Source: Anaerolineaceae bacterium
GTDB taxonomy: Bacteria; Chloroflexota; Anaerolineae; Promineifilales; Promineifilaceae
Direction of reading: 5' to 3'
Length of the DNA stretch: 64,000 nucleotides
Assembly (NCBI GenBank): GCA_002699125.1
Contig: PABI01000082.1
Span: 1-64,000, forward strand
Part shown: piece by piece, positions 1 through 9,646 of the stretch
How positions within the stretch are numbered: position 1 is the first letter of the stretch
How the letters are laid out: every line of letters starts with the position of its first letter
The notes under the pieces: generated by a model
Database searches by the model: none
Told to the model about the DNA's origin: nothing
Seen by the model: only the letters and a program-made list of their open reading frames with translations
Made by a program: the position numbers and the translations under genes

Positions 1-111
1 ATGACCTGGGAATTGTCAAACGAAAACGAAAAAACGAGACATCTGTGTTTGAATTATGGCCTTTGACAATTGTCTCAAACCCTTAACTTGTAACCGATGG
101 AATAACGCATA

Positions 112-156
112 AAGCGTGATGCATGGTTACAAAATCAAGTTTCACGCATCACGCTT
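112..156. repeat. Inverted repeat, CGTGATGCG family
   Basis: Two 11-bp arms (112-122 and 146-156) built on GCGTGATGC are perfect inverted copies with a 23-nt loop. The element lies just past the stop codon of the minus-strand PA14 gene, so it could end that transcript. The same CGTGATG/CGTGAAA units recur at 22403-22467. The rest of 1-174 shows a second small inverted motif (AATTGTCAAA at 11-20, TTTGACAATT at 62-71) and no gene. Confidence 0.6.
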
Positions 157-174
157 CACTTAAATTTTGAATAC

Positions 175-1590
175 TTAATTCACAACCGGCAAGCTGCTCA
201 TGGGTATAGACTTGATCAAGTAACCTGCGTTCATCCAGCCAACGGTGCCATCGGCGAGCCGCACTTTGGCCCAGGTTGAGGCTGTATTGCGTCCCAGCAG
301 CGTGACCACCGTGCCGGCCGGCACGTTTTTGATGATGCTGTAAGAGATACCAGGACCGGTACGGGTGTTTAGATAGTAACAGTAGGCTACCCGACCTGTG
401 GCGTTGGCAGGCGGTGTGGGGCCGCCGGTATTGGGCACGGTGCCTTGCCACACCGGCAGACTGCTCACCGGCACGTTGGTCCACAGGTAGGCGGGCAGGC
501 CGCTGACCCAGGCGGTGCTGCCACCCCAATTAATCATTACCCAATGGCTGTCAGCGCTGCGGTAGCCGGCCAGCGCCACCGATTGGCCTTGTGTCAGCTG
601 GGTGATGATGCCGTATTGCATGCCAGGACCATAACGCACGTTGAGACGGCCAGCCTGCACAACACCAGTCGCCGAGGTAGCAACTGGCGTTGGTGTCGGC
701 TGTGGCACGACTGTAACCTGCATCCAGGTCAGCTGTACCTGTGCACCGCCCGTATTATCGTAATACTCCAGTTTTATGGGCACGGAGCCGCCAGCTAGAT
801 TAATCTCGCCGCTGTAGGTCTGTGCCGGATGGTCGCTCCAGACATTGATGATTTGCTGGTTGTTGACCCAAAGCCGTACGCCGTCATCTGAAGTGACGGT
901 GAAACGGTAACGGCCGTTATGGAAGGCCAGCGAACGGGTCCAGCGCACCGAGAACTGATCCGCAGCAAGCACGGTCCAGTCCGGCGAGCCACTGCCCCAA
1001 TAGAAGTTAATGGCTGCATCGTCCCGCACCAATGCCGGCGAACCGCTGAGGTTCATATTGTTGAAATATTCCCCCTTCCAGTTGGTGTAAGGAACAGGTG
1101 TGGTGATGCCACCAACGGCCGTCCAGCCGAGCTGCGCTACAGCCTGCCCACCGACATCGTAATATGTCACCTCAATCTGGTGATCCCCCGCATACAGGTA
1201 GATGTCGTTGCTCAGCGAATGTACCTGGCTGTCCCACCAGGAATCAATGATGAGCACACCATCGACCCATACACGCATACCGTCATCCATGGTGGCGGTG
1301 AAGCGGTAACTGCCGTTGGGGAAATAAACCGACCGTCGCCAGCGCGCCGAGAAGTTGTCGCTGTTGACGATGCCCGGTGCCGGACTGCCGCTGCCCCAAT
1401 TGTAATTTAGATTGGTTTCCGTTCGCTGCAGCACCGGGCTACCGGACAGCGTTGTGTTGTTCCAATAATCAACAGACCAGGCTGAATCAGCCGCCTGCGA
1501 TTCCATAGCTGTGCTGCCCCAGCCTACTACCATGAGCACCAGAGCAGCTATTCCCATTAAGAATCTAAATTTAGATTTGTCAATTTTCAT
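175..1590 (-). CDS. Secreted protein with two PA14 and two SH3b domains
   Basis: The 471-residue product begins with a signal peptide (basic MKIDKSK, hydrophobic core, cleavage near ESQA-AD). Two PA14-type domains follow, about residues 36-155 and 168-290, each with the YWNN/YFNN...LSGSP opening and a DDGMRVWVDG or DDGVRLWVNN sugar-binding-type motif. After a short Pro/Thr linker come two bacterial SH3 domains (about 305-370 and 395-460) with LNVRYGPG and LNTRTGPG signatures. PA14 domains usually bind carbohydrate and SH3b domains bind cell wall, so I infer a surface or wall-associated carbohydrate-binding protein with no evident catalytic domain. The start at 1590 has a strong GGAGGGG ribosome site 6 nt upstream; a longer reading frame to 1698 lacks one. 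It stands alone, divergent from the stress-protein gene. Confidence 0.85.
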   Translation of the reverse strand: MKIDKSKFRFLMGIAALVLMVVGWGSTAMESQAADSAWSVDYWNNTTLSGSPVLQRTETNLNYNWGSGSPAPGIVNSDNFSARWRRSVYFPNGSYRFTATMDDGMRVWVDGVLIIDSWWDSQVHSLSNDIYLYAGDHQIEVTYYDVGGQAVAQLGWTAVGGITTPVPYTNWKGEYFNNMNLSGSPALVRDDAAINFYWGSGSPDWTVLAADQFSVRWTRSLAFHNGRYRFTVTSDDGVRLWVNNQQIINVWSDHPAQTYSGEINLAGGSVPIKLEYYDNTGGAQVQLTWMQVTVVPQPTPTPVATSATGVVQAGRLNVRYGPGMQYGIITQLTQGQSVALAGYRSADSHWVMINWGGSTAWVSGLPAYLWTNVPVSSLPVWQGTVPNTGGPTPPANATGRVAYCYYLNTRTGPGISYSIIKNVPAGTVVTLLGRNTASTWAKVRLADGTVGWMNAGYLIKSIPMSSLPVVN

Positions 1591-2033
1591 GGCACCCCTC
1601 CGTGTGCCGTTTTCGGCGTTGCCCTGCGCCTGCTGCTTCATCAGGCGAGGCTTCGGGCGATCAGGCGTGTAAATGAACAGGTAAGTAAAAACAACCACAT
1701 CGCTATTGTAGAAAAACTGAGACGGCCGTTCCTCTAACTAAAGTTATGCTGGCGGTTATGTTTGAACAGCCGGTGAACCAGGAACTGATTATCTTCATCA
1801 TTCCAGGCAATGTCTTTTGTCACTTGAGTGTTTACCGATAGGCGGCCTAATATGTTGGCATGGGTTTTTAGGCTCTTTTTCACTAGGGAGTCATAGCCTC
1901 TAAGTAATCGGCTCAATAGCCCTTGATTTTTCTGCAAAACTTTTTGCCGATTGCACAACCACCCCCCAGTTAAATAAAGCCTTAAACCAAATAATCGTTA
2001 TTGAAATTCTGCATCCGGCAAAAGGAGGGAGTG
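1591..2033. other. Intergenic region between divergent genes
   Basis: About 440 bp separate the divergent PA14 and stress-protein genes. It holds one intergenic ACGGCCGT palindrome (1722-1729) and a minus-strand open frame of 74 codons (1734-1958) without a ribosome site or recognisable motif. I see no RNA gene. Confidence 0.5.
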
Positions 2034-2951
2034 ATGTTCCAAAAAATTTTGGTCCCGTTAGATGGTTCCGAGCTGGCTGAGCGCGCCCTGGAACCGGCAC
2101 TGGCGCTGGCCCGGGCGACCAGAGGGGAACTGCTTCTGTTGAGCATTCCGTTTCTCAAGCATATGTTTGTGGAAGAGCGGGCGGGTTATGGGATGTTACT
2201 ACCACATCAGTCAATCGAGGCCACGCGCAAAGAGTTGTCAGACTATCTACAAAGGTTAACGGAAACGCACGGGCCGTCTGAGGTGGGCATGAGAAGCCAG
2301 ATTGGTTTCGGTGATGAAGCCAGCGTTATTGTGGATACGGCCGTTGCCGAAGACATCGATCTCATTGTAATGTCTACGCATGGCTTCACCGGCTTCTCGC
2401 GCTGGTTTTTGGGAAGCGTAACCGAAAAAGTTTTGCGCAGCGCCCCCTGCCCCGTGCTGGTAATCCGGGATGCACGGCCGTTTTCCCACGTGCTCATCAC
2501 GCTGGATGGTTCTCCGTTATCAGAGCAGGCGTTGGCTCCCGGCTTTGCCCTGGCCCAATCCTTTGATGCGGCCGTAACCTTGCTGCGAGTGAAACAAGCA
2601 GAAATGCTCAATCCCAACCTGGTTAAAGAACTGGAGATCCACGAACGTGGCCTGGGCAGCCAGGTTCAGGATGAATTCTATTTCCGGGCTGAACATTATC
2701 TTGAGCGATTGGCTGAAGAACACCAACATTTGAGCACGCAGCAGGTGCAAACGCTGGTCCCGTCTGGCCCGGTTGCCGCCGAAATTTTAGAGGCAATTGA
2801 AGCTGAAGCCATTGATCTGGTTGTCATCTCAACACACGGCCGTACCGGTTTGCGTCGCTGGGTTTACGGCAGCATCACTGAAAAGGTCATGCGCCAGGCC
2901 AACTGCTCCATGCTGATCATTCGTCCGCCGGCAGAAGCCTTAAAGGGCTAG
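2034..2951 (+). CDS. Tandem universal stress protein (UspA family)
   Basis: The 305-residue protein is two fused Usp domains. Each starts with a beta strand and acidic loop (KILVPLDGSE; HVLITLDGSP) and ends with the ATP-binding G-x2-G-x9-G-S pattern: HGFTGFSRWFLGSV in the first half and HGRTGLRRWVYGSI in the second. ATP-binding Usp proteins act in the cytoplasm in stress survival, by modes that are mostly undefined. The ATG at 2034 follows AAAGGAGGGA, which decides the start over an upstream in-frame ATG at 2001. The gene is followed 65 bp later by a LonB-type protease on the same strand, so co-expression as a stress/protein-quality unit is plausible. Both domains keep their nucleotide-binding residues. 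Confidence 0.93.
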   Translation: MFQKILVPLDGSELAERALEPALALARATRGELLLLSIPFLKHMFVEERAGYGMLLPHQSIEATRKELSDYLQRLTETHGPSEVGMRSQIGFGDEASVIVDTAVAEDIDLIVMSTHGFTGFSRWFLGSVTEKVLRSAPCPVLVIRDARPFSHVLITLDGSPLSEQALAPGFALAQSFDAAVTLLRVKQAEMLNPNLVKELEIHERGLGSQVQDEFYFRAEHYLERLAEEHQHLSTQQVQTLVPSGPVAAEILEAIEAEAIDLVVISTHGRTGLRRWVYGSITEKVMRQANCSMLIIRPPAEALKG

Positions 2952-3016
2952 ACCATGTAGAGAAAGACAGCCCGGTATAAAAGGCGGGAATGCCAGATGA
3001 AAAAGGAGGCAGAAAC

Positions 3017-5473
3017 ATGACAGTTCCGCTTGCGTTAGAACCAACCGCTCTTTACCGGCGATGTGAACCGTCACAGTTTTCGTTTGCCACCACGGCCGAA
3101 TTGGAAATCAGTGGCGACATCATTGGCCAATCGCGAGCCGTGGCCGCCATTCGCTTTGGCATTGGCATTCAGCATGATGGGTTTAATTTGTTTGCCCTCG
3201 GTCCGAATGGGGTGGGTAAGCATACGGCCGTTAACCAATTCTTGAGCCTGCGCGCCCCCAGCGAACCAACCCCCGACGATTGGTGCTACGTAAACAACTT
3301 TGAGCAGCCCCACCGTCCCCAGGCCTTGCGCCTGCCTGCCGGGCAGGGTGTCAAATTCAGCCGGGAAATGGAACAATTGGTGGAAGATTTGTTCACCGTC
3401 ATCCAGGCCACCTTCAACAGTGAAGAATACGATGCGCAAAAGAAGGCGATCATCAATGAACTAAAAGAGCGCGAGCAACAAAAATTTAAGGAGCTGGAAG
3501 AAGAAGCCAAAGCACACAACGTTAAAATTATCAGCACCCCGGCCGGATTTGGTTTTGCGCCTTTGAAAGACGGGGAGGTGATGAGTCCAGATACGTTTAA
3601 GAACCTGCCCCTCGCCGAACAAGAGGAGATTGAGTCCAAAATCAACGAGCTGCAAGCCTCGCTGCAAGGAATTATGCGCCTGGTGCCCCAATGGCACCGC
3701 GAAACACAGAACAAGCTGAAGGAACTACAAAAGGAAACGGCCGTTGCCGCCATTACACCCCTGTTTGCCGAGCTGGCCAGAAAATACCAATCACTCCCAG
3801 ACGTGCTGGCTTATCTGGAAGCGGTGCAGGAGGATATCGCCACCAACGTCAACGAATTCATGGAATCGGACCAGGAATCGTTGGCGGCGCTGGTGGGCAT
3901 TGCTTCATCTGGTCCGCCGAAAAAGGCAATCACCACGCGCTACCGGGCAAATGTGGTTGTAGACAACAGCCCGTTGCAAGGAGCACCAATCATTTTTGAA
4001 GACCAGCCTACCTACCAAAATTTGATCGGTCGGGTGGAGCACGTTTCCCAAATGGGCACCCTGCTCACCGATTTCACCCTGATCAAGGCAGGCGCGCTGC
4101 ACCGGGCCAATGGTGGTTACCTGGTGCTCGATGCCCGCAAGCTGCTCCTGCAACCTTATGCCTGGGAAGGACTCAAGCGAGCTCTGCGTGCTCGCCAGGT
4201 GCATATCGAATCCCTGGGGCAAATCTTTAGCACCATCAGCACCGTTTCCCTGGAGCCGGAACCGATACCGCTGAATGTCAAGGTGATTTTGACCGGTGAA
4301 CGGCAGCTTTACTACCTGCTTTCTTATTACGATCCCGATTTCAGTGAACTATTCAAGGTCGCAGCTGATTTTGAGAACGATATGGTACGCGACGAGGCCA
4401 GCAACCTGGCCTATGCCGGGCTCATTGCCGACCTGGCGCAAAAGGAAAAGCTGCGCCACTTTGACCGTGAAGCGGTGGCTCGCGTTATTGAACACAGCGC
4501 CCGCCTGGCCGGAGACGCAGCCAAGTTAACAACCCACATGCAGAGCGTCAGCGATCTGCTGCGCGAATCGGATTATTGGGCTGAGGAAGCAGACCACAAG
4601 TTTGTCACCAAGGTGGATGTGCAAAAGGCGTTGGATGCCCAAATTTACCGCTCCAGCCGCATTCGCGAACGTATTCAAGAAACCATTTTGCGCGACACGA
4701 TTCTAATTGACACGATGGGTACGGCCGTAGGCCAGGTAAATGGCCTGTCGGTAATCATGTTAGACGCCTTCGCCTTTGGCCGACCCAGCCGCATCACCGC
4801 CCGCATCCGCCTGGGCAAAGGAGAGGTGGTGGACATCGAGCGGCAGGTAGAACTGGGCGGACCCATTCATGCCAAAGGCGTGCTGATTCTGGCCGGTTTT
4901 TTGGGCGCACGGTATGCAGCGGAACGGCCGTTGTCCCTCTCCGCCACCCTGGTGTTTGAACAATCCTACAGCGGCGTGGATGGTGACAGCGCTTCCTCGG
5001 CTGAACTTTATGCGCTGCTGTCGGCCCTGGCCGATCTGCCGCTCAAGCAGTCGCTGGCGGTTACCGGGTCGGTCAACCAGCGCGGGCAAGTCCAGGCTAT
5101 CGGCGGCGTCAATGAAAAAATTGAAGGGTTCTTTGACATTTGCCAGTTGCGGGGGTTAACTGGCGACCAGGGCGTACTGATTCCAGCCGCCAACGTGGAA
5201 CATTTGATGCTGCGCCAGGATGTGGTGGCGGCGGCCGCCGCCGGGCAGTTCCACATCTACCCAATTTCCACCGTTGATGAGGGCATTGAGCTGCTGACCG
5301 GCGTGGCGGCAGGTGAGCGGGATGAAAAAGGTAATTATGCGGCAGAAAGTGTGAACGGCCGTATCGTGGCCCGTCTCACTTCTCTGGCAGAAAAAGCCCG
5401 TGCCTTTGCCACGCCAGTTACCGGAAATGGGCAGGTGCCCCTTAACCGGGAAACGGTCCAAGAAACACGATAA
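3017..5473 (+). CDS. ATP-dependent LonB/YcbZ-type protease
   Basis: This 818-residue protein belongs to the soluble LonB-like (COG1067, YcbZ/LonH) group rather than classical LonA: it has no LonA N-terminal domain. The N-terminal part has a Walker A motif, GPNGVGKHT, then a long coiled-coil insertion rich in Glu, Lys and Gln (about residues 130-240) and a GGYLVLDA segment typical of the family. The C-terminal S16 peptidase domain has the Ser-Lys dyad, Ser658 in GDSAS and Lys701 in NEK, 43 residues apart as in E. coli Lon (679/722). It probably unfolds and degrades damaged cytoplasmic proteins. The ATG at 3017 follows AAGGAGG; a frame-matching ATG at 2990 has no such site. It lies in line with the upstream Usp gene. 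Confidence 0.92.
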   Translation: MTVPLALEPTALYRRCEPSQFSFATTAELEISGDIIGQSRAVAAIRFGIGIQHDGFNLFALGPNGVGKHTAVNQFLSLRAPSEPTPDDWCYVNNFEQPHRPQALRLPAGQGVKFSREMEQLVEDLFTVIQATFNSEEYDAQKKAIINELKEREQQKFKELEEEAKAHNVKIISTPAGFGFAPLKDGEVMSPDTFKNLPLAEQEEIESKINELQASLQGIMRLVPQWHRETQNKLKELQKETAVAAITPLFAELARKYQSLPDVLAYLEAVQEDIATNVNEFMESDQESLAALVGIASSGPPKKAITTRYRANVVVDNSPLQGAPIIFEDQPTYQNLIGRVEHVSQMGTLLTDFTLIKAGALHRANGGYLVLDARKLLLQPYAWEGLKRALRARQVHIESLGQIFSTISTVSLEPEPIPLNVKVILTGERQLYYLLSYYDPDFSELFKVAADFENDMVRDEASNLAYAGLIADLAQKEKLRHFDREAVARVIEHSARLAGDAAKLTTHMQSVSDLLRESDYWAEEADHKFVTKVDVQKALDAQIYRSSRIRERIQETILRDTILIDTMGTAVGQVNGLSVIMLDAFAFGRPSRITARIRLGKGEVVDIERQVELGGPIHAKGVLILAGFLGARYAAERPLSLSATLVFEQSYSGVDGDSASSAELYALLSALADLPLKQSLAVTGSVNQRGQVQAIGGVNEKIEGFFDICQLRGLTGDQGVLIPAANVEHLMLRQDVVAAAAAGQFHIYPISTVDEGIELLTGVAAGERDEKGNYAAESVNGRIVARLTSLAEKARAFATPVTGNGQVPLNRETVQETR

Positions 5474-5515
5474 AGCCTCCCACTTTAATCGTTCGGTAAC
5501 TTACGCAACTCCCAG

Positions 5516-5521
5516 TATAAT
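5516..5521 (+). promoter_or_regulatory. -10 box for a probably leaderless M23 peptidase mRNA
   Basis: TATAAT stands exactly 7 nt before the ATG at 5529, so transcription would begin at or beside the start codon. No Shine-Dalgarno is present between them. A weak -35 candidate (TTCGGT, 5492-5497) lies 18 bp upstream. Confidence 0.6.
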
Positions 5522-5528
5522 CTGGCCA

Positions 5529-6320
5529 ATGAAACGTATATCATCCTGGCTAAAGCAACTTGCCCTCTGGTTCATCGAGCCGCGTTTTCGCGGGTTTAAA
5601 GTGCTCCTTATTTTCTTTTTGTTAGTGATAGGTGTCCTTGTTGTCAATCGAGGCATAAACTACGTTCGATTACTGATTAGTCCGGCGAGTCGCCCCCTTT
5701 TACAGTGGGCCCAAGGCGACCCAACTACCCGAGCCGAATTGATAACAGAACAGCGAGAGGCCTGTCCGGGCGCACCGTTCATTCTCCCTTCAGACGGTTT
5801 CATCGGTCTGCTCTATGCAGACCCTCGCGGCCCTTACTCTAGCAACAATCCCCACCAAGGCATCGACATCTTTAGCAACACAGATCCCGGTATCACGCCG
5901 GTTTATGCTGCTTTTGACGGATACCTTACGCGTGAAGAGAGCTGGCGCAGCTCATTAATCATGCGCATACCGGATGATCCGCTGCAACCCGGGCGGACCA
6001 TCTGGCTGTATTACACCCACCTGGCAGATCGAGAAGGCAACGATTTTATTGAGGATGCTTTTCCGCCGGGAACAAGGGAATTGTTTGTAGAACAGGGCAC
6101 GCTGCTCGGTTATACGGGCGATTACAATGGAACGTCCCCCAGAACCATCTGGACCCATTTACATTTTTCAATTGTGAAGGATGATGGCAACGGCCGTTTC
6201 CTCAATGAACTTGAATTCGACAACACCCTCGACCCCTCACCCTACCTGGGCATCGCCGTCAACTACCAATGCGCCGCCCCCACGGCCGGTTGCACCGCCC
6301 AGCCAACCTGCGAAAATTAA
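5529..6320 (+). CDS. Membrane-anchored M23 (LytM-like) peptidase family protein
   Basis: The 263-residue protein has an N-terminal membrane anchor (about residues 16-37, LLIFFLLVIGVLVV) and an outward-facing domain. The sequence NPHQGIDIF matches the metal-binding HxxxD stretch of lysostaphin-type M23 peptidases, and THLHFSIV near the C-terminus matches their HxH motif. M23 enzymes cleave peptidoglycan cross-links or, when inactive, regulate other wall hydrolases; here the key His and Asp residues appear to be kept. The ATG at 5529 is preferred because the reading frame upstream overlaps the lon-like gene and because a -10 box sits 7 nt upstream. The acylase gene begins 4 nt after the stop, so the two form an operon. 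Confidence 0.82.
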   Translation: MKRISSWLKQLALWFIEPRFRGFKVLLIFFLLVIGVLVVNRGINYVRLLISPASRPLLQWAQGDPTTRAELITEQREACPGAPFILPSDGFIGLLYADPRGPYSSNNPHQGIDIFSNTDPGITPVYAAFDGYLTREESWRSSLIMRIPDDPLQPGRTIWLYYTHLADREGNDFIEDAFPPGTRELFVEQGTLLGYTGDYNGTSPRTIWTHLHFSIVKDDGNGRFLNELEFDNTLDPSPYLGIAVNYQCAAPTAGCTAQPTCEN

Positions 6321-6323
6321 ACC

Positions 6324-8696
6324 ATGTCAGACCGACTCAAAACCATCATACAACGTTGGAGCCGCCAGCGCCTTCCTCAGCTAGACGGCCGTCTTTACTT
6401 ACAAGAGCTACAGGGCAAAGTCACCGTCCGGCGGGACCGCTGGGGCATTCCCCACATCCACGCTAAGAACCGGCACGATCTTTTTCTGGCGCAGGGTTAT
6501 GTCCACGCCCAGGATCGACTGTGGCAAATGGAGCTGAACCGCCGGGCAGCGCGGGGAACACTTTCGGCCGTTTTTGGTCCCCTCACTCTGGAAACCGACC
6601 GCCTTAGCCGCACCTTTGGCTTCGCCCGGCTGGCGCACACCACGCTGGAGATGCTGGAAACACAGGCGCGCAACGATTTAACCGCCTACACCGCGGGCGT
6701 CAATGCCTTTCTGGCCAGCCATTCTCTGCTGCCCATCGAATTTAGCATTGTGCAGCACCGGCCCCAGCCCTGGGAACTGCTCGACAGCATTGCCTATGCC
6801 CACCTGCAAATGTGGGCACTCACCCACGGAGCCATCGCCGAGCTGGTGCAGGCCCAGCTTTTGCAGCAGGTTGATCCCCAATTGGTCAACGATTTGCTCA
6901 TGACCTATCCCGACAATTTTCCGGCAACCCTGCCGGACGGCATCGAGGAAAATGCGCAGTGGATCGATGCCTGGCGGGGAACGGCCGTTCCCTGGCAAAA
7001 TCCATTCCACGGCAAAGGCAATCTGGACGGGGCCGGAAGAGGCAGCAACGGCTGGGTCATCGCCCCGGAACACACCGAGAGTGGCGGCGCTATCCTGGCC
7101 AACGACATGCACCTGCCCATGGGCACCCCTTCCATTTGGCACTTCCAACATTTACATAGTGAAGATGGCTTTCATGTGGCCGGGTTCACCCAGCCTGGGC
7201 TGCCCTACGTCATGGTGGGGCACAATGGGCAGATCGCCTGGGGCGCAACGTTAGCCTACACCGACTGCGAAGACCTTTTTATCGAAAAGCTGCACCCAGA
7301 GAATCCCGGCCTGTACCAATTTGGCGCTGAGTGGCGGCCGGTCCAGCAAATCGATGAGAAAATCGAGGTGCGCTTCCGCAAACCACAGCAGGAAATTGTC
7401 TCACTGACCCATCACGGCCCGCTTATCCACCATTTGCTGGAGGGGGCTGCGGGGCCTTTGGCATTTAACTCGACGGCGCTGCGCAGCGTAGCCACTATTG
7501 ATGGGTTTGGCTGGTTGAATACGGCCGTAAACTGGGATGAATTTGTAACGGCCGCATCCCGTATCCAGGCGCCCCCACTCAACCTGCTCTACGCCGACCG
7601 GCAGGGCAACATTGGCCATTGGGTAACGGGCCAGGTGCCCATTCGCGCTGCTGGCGATGGCAGCCTGCCCGCACCGGGCTACAGCGGCAGCCATGAATGG
7701 ATTGGCATGGTTCCCTTTGAGGAAATGCCCCATGCCCTCAATCCAGAAGTCGGCATCATCATTTCGGCCAATAATCGCCTGGTACCGCCAGAACAGAACA
7801 CACACAACCTGGGCCGCCTGTGGCGCAATGGCTACCGCGCCGAGCGCATTCGCCAATTGCTAACCAGCCAGCCCACATTCAGTACAGACGACTGTCGTCG
7901 CATTCAGCTGGATCAGCTCAGCCTGCCCGGCTTACAGCTGGTGGCCCTGCTGGAAGGCGTGTCAGTCACCCACCCCGATGCAAAGTTAGCCCTTACATTG
8001 CTGCGCCAGTGGGATGGGTACCTGACAACCGAAAGCATCGGCGGCACCGTCTTCCAGGTTTTGGCCCGGCAGCTGGCCCCCACGATACTGGCCCAAAATG
8101 TGTCCCCCAGCCTGCTGCCCGCCCTGCTGGGCCAGGGAATGAGCGAAATTTTGCATCCGGTGAATGAGTTTCAAGGATATTTGCTGGTCAATCTGCTCAA
8201 AATCCTGGCAAACGTGCCATCACCGTGGCTCGATTCACTGGCTACGCGAAACAAGTTGGTTGAGCATTGTTTGGTGGAAGTTACGGCCGTTCTCCGGCAA
8301 ACATTTGGCGATGATCCCGCGGAATGGCAATGGGGCCGCCTGCACCAAATCACATTTAAGCACCCCGTCGGCATGATCGCGCCGTTTGACAGCGTGTTTA
8401 ATGTGGGGTCGTTTCCGGTAGGCGGGGATGGCAATACTATAGCCCAGGCGGGCATGCGGCCAAACAGCTACGCCAGCGACGCTATCTCTGTTTCCTCCCG
8501 CTTCATTATCGATCTTAGCGCCATTGAGGCGGCAGAAGCGATGCTGGCCCCAGGGCAGTCTGGCCATTTAGGCAGCCCCCATTACCATGATCTGGCACCG
8601 ATGTGGTTACAAGGTGACAATTTTCCCGTCCTCTGGCAAGCGGATGCCGTTCGTGCCGCGGCGCAACATACCCTCATCCTTGCCAAACGGCCGTGA
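6324..8696 (+). CDS. Penicillin acylase family (Ntn) amidohydrolase
   Basis: The 790-residue product aligns with the penicillin acylase/acyl-homoserine-lactone acylase family: RDRWGIPHIHA near residue 38, the AQDRLWQMELNRR block (62-74), and the autocleavage/nucleophile site GRGSNGW with Ser241 as the expected N-terminal nucleophile of the beta subunit. Family members hydrolyse amide bonds in beta-lactams, acyl-homoserine lactones or acylated peptides, and the substrate cannot be read from sequence. Secreted members have a signal peptide, but none is visible here (MSDRLKTIIQRWSRQ), so it may be cytoplasmic or exported in an unusual way. It is translationally close-coupled to the M23 peptidase (3-nt gap), hinting at a cell-wall-related or quorum-signal role. 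A stem-loop follows at 8813-8842. Confidence 0.9.
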   Translation: MSDRLKTIIQRWSRQRLPQLDGRLYLQELQGKVTVRRDRWGIPHIHAKNRHDLFLAQGYVHAQDRLWQMELNRRAARGTLSAVFGPLTLETDRLSRTFGFARLAHTTLEMLETQARNDLTAYTAGVNAFLASHSLLPIEFSIVQHRPQPWELLDSIAYAHLQMWALTHGAIAELVQAQLLQQVDPQLVNDLLMTYPDNFPATLPDGIEENAQWIDAWRGTAVPWQNPFHGKGNLDGAGRGSNGWVIAPEHTESGGAILANDMHLPMGTPSIWHFQHLHSEDGFHVAGFTQPGLPYVMVGHNGQIAWGATLAYTDCEDLFIEKLHPENPGLYQFGAEWRPVQQIDEKIEVRFRKPQQEIVSLTHHGPLIHHLLEGAAGPLAFNSTALRSVATIDGFGWLNTAVNWDEFVTAASRIQAPPLNLLYADRQGNIGHWVTGQVPIRAAGDGSLPAPGYSGSHEWIGMVPFEEMPHALNPEVGIIISANNRLVPPEQNTHNLGRLWRNGYRAERIRQLLTSQPTFSTDDCRRIQLDQLSLPGLQLVALLEGVSVTHPDAKLALTLLRQWDGYLTTESIGGTVFQVLARQLAPTILAQNVSPSLLPALLGQGMSEILHPVNEFQGYLLVNLLKILANVPSPWLDSLATRNKLVEHCLVEVTAVLRQTFGDDPAEWQWGRLHQITFKHPVGMIAPFDSVFNVGSFPVGGDGNTIAQAGMRPNSYASDAISVSSRFIIDLSAIEAAEAMLAPGQSGHLGSPHYHDLAPMWLQGDNFPVLWQADAVRAAAQHTLILAKRP

Positions 8697-8812
8697 TAAA
8701 ACTCACGCACCAATCATGACAAACATCAGATGAACCACCCTGCTACCCTGTTACAATCTAGCTGTAACTTCTTTTTATAGAGTTACTCGGGGCTCCTCTT
8801 TCTTTTCTGAGG

Positions 8813-8842
8813 CAAACGGCGCAACTAACGTTGCGTCGTTTG
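8813..8842 (+). terminator. Stem-loop after the acylase gene
   Basis: Arms of 13 nt (8813-8825 and 8830-8842) around a TAAC loop pair fully apart from one G-U. It lies 116 bp past the acylase stop. The following T-run is weak (GTTTGTTCG), so termination efficiency is uncertain. Confidence 0.55.
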
Positions 8843-8858
8843 TTCGTATACCCACCTA

Positions 8859-8867
8859 TGCTAAAAT
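8859..8867 (+). promoter_or_regulatory. Extended -10 promoter for the 8904 gene
   Basis: TGcTAAAAT is an extended -10 element; TTGTTC at 8840-8845 gives a 16-bp spacer. The start site would lie near 8874, giving a leader of about 30 nt that contains AAGGA before the GTG at 8904. Confidence 0.45.
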
Positions 8868-8903
8868 GGCACGAAAGCAAACCGCAATAAGGATCAGAGC
8901 CTG

Positions 8904-9500
8904 GTGTCCCAAGATAAACCGCCGCACAAACGATGGCAAAACAAACATTTTTGGTATTCGCTTATGCCATTGCTAATCACCTTGTTTGCCATCGTCCTCA
9001 TCAACTGGGTTTGGTCAGACACCCCAGGGGAACCAGCTGGGACACGCCCGAGTGCAACGGCCGTTGCCATCCAATCAACCACAACATCAGCGACTGTCAC
9101 CCGCCCGCCCATCTTGCCGGCCACCATTTTGCCCAGCCCTACGCCAACGCTTACCCCCCTTCCAATCCCGGACACCATCACAGAAGCCATCACCCTGCTG
9201 GGACCACCCCCGGAAAGCAGCGTGGCCGTAAACGGCCGTCTCGCTTTTTACTGGACCTATCCCAAACCGCTGCTGCCCGGCCAGCAATTTGTGCTCACCT
9301 TACAACAAAATGAAACGGTAATCACCACACAAACAATCGCTGTACCAAATCTGGGGGATGGTTTTCAGCTGCCGATTGAACTGGCTGAATTGGCATTGGT
9401 GCCGGGAACGGCCGTTTGGCAGCTGCATTTAGAATGGGCTGATGATCCGCAGCAGCTTCTCACCAGTGAAGCGCGCACAATCATTTTACTGCCGGAATAA
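8904..9500 (+). CDS. Single-pass membrane protein with extracellular beta domain
   Basis: Not assignable to a named family. The 198 residues comprise a short basic cytoplasmic start (SQDKPPHKRWQNK), one membrane helix (about residues 19-37), a Thr/Pro/Ala-rich stretch with PTPTLTPLP, and a C-terminal domain of about 95 residues (LLGPPPESS to the end). That domain resembles the extracellular segment of the pseudokinase at 13467 (residues about 385-487): both start with a LxPP sequence, contain a FxW(T/S)(W/Y) strand, and end in a W-Q-(L/I)-x-L-E strand. I infer an outward-facing sensor or binding domain shared within this cluster. The start is GTG with AAGGA 11 nt upstream. The neighbours downstream are the pseudokinase/adhesin block. 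Confidence 0.65.
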   Translation: MSQDKPPHKRWQNKHFWYSLMPLLITLFAIVLINWVWSDTPGEPAGTRPSATAVAIQSTTTSATVTRPPILPATILPSPTPTLTPLPIPDTITEAITLLGPPPESSVAVNGRLAFYWTYPKPLLPGQQFVLTLQQNETVITTQTIAVPNLGDGFQLPIELAELALVPGTAVWQLHLEWADDPQQLLTSEARTIILLPE

Positions 9501-9646
9501 TAGCATCCTCGAATCTCACGTCCCATTCATTTTGGCTTTTACATAATGAACCGTTAAAGTGTATAATGTATCGGCTAAAACTTTTATCGGTATGTGTAAT
9601 ATAAGCGCCAGTAACTTTATTATTGCCGTCAATCTCCCAAAATTTT

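Noticed and set aside
1734..1958. 74-codon minus-strand open frame in a real gap
   Set aside because: Protein-like in places (LVKKSLKTHANILGRL) but has no ribosome site, promoter or known family; left unannotated.
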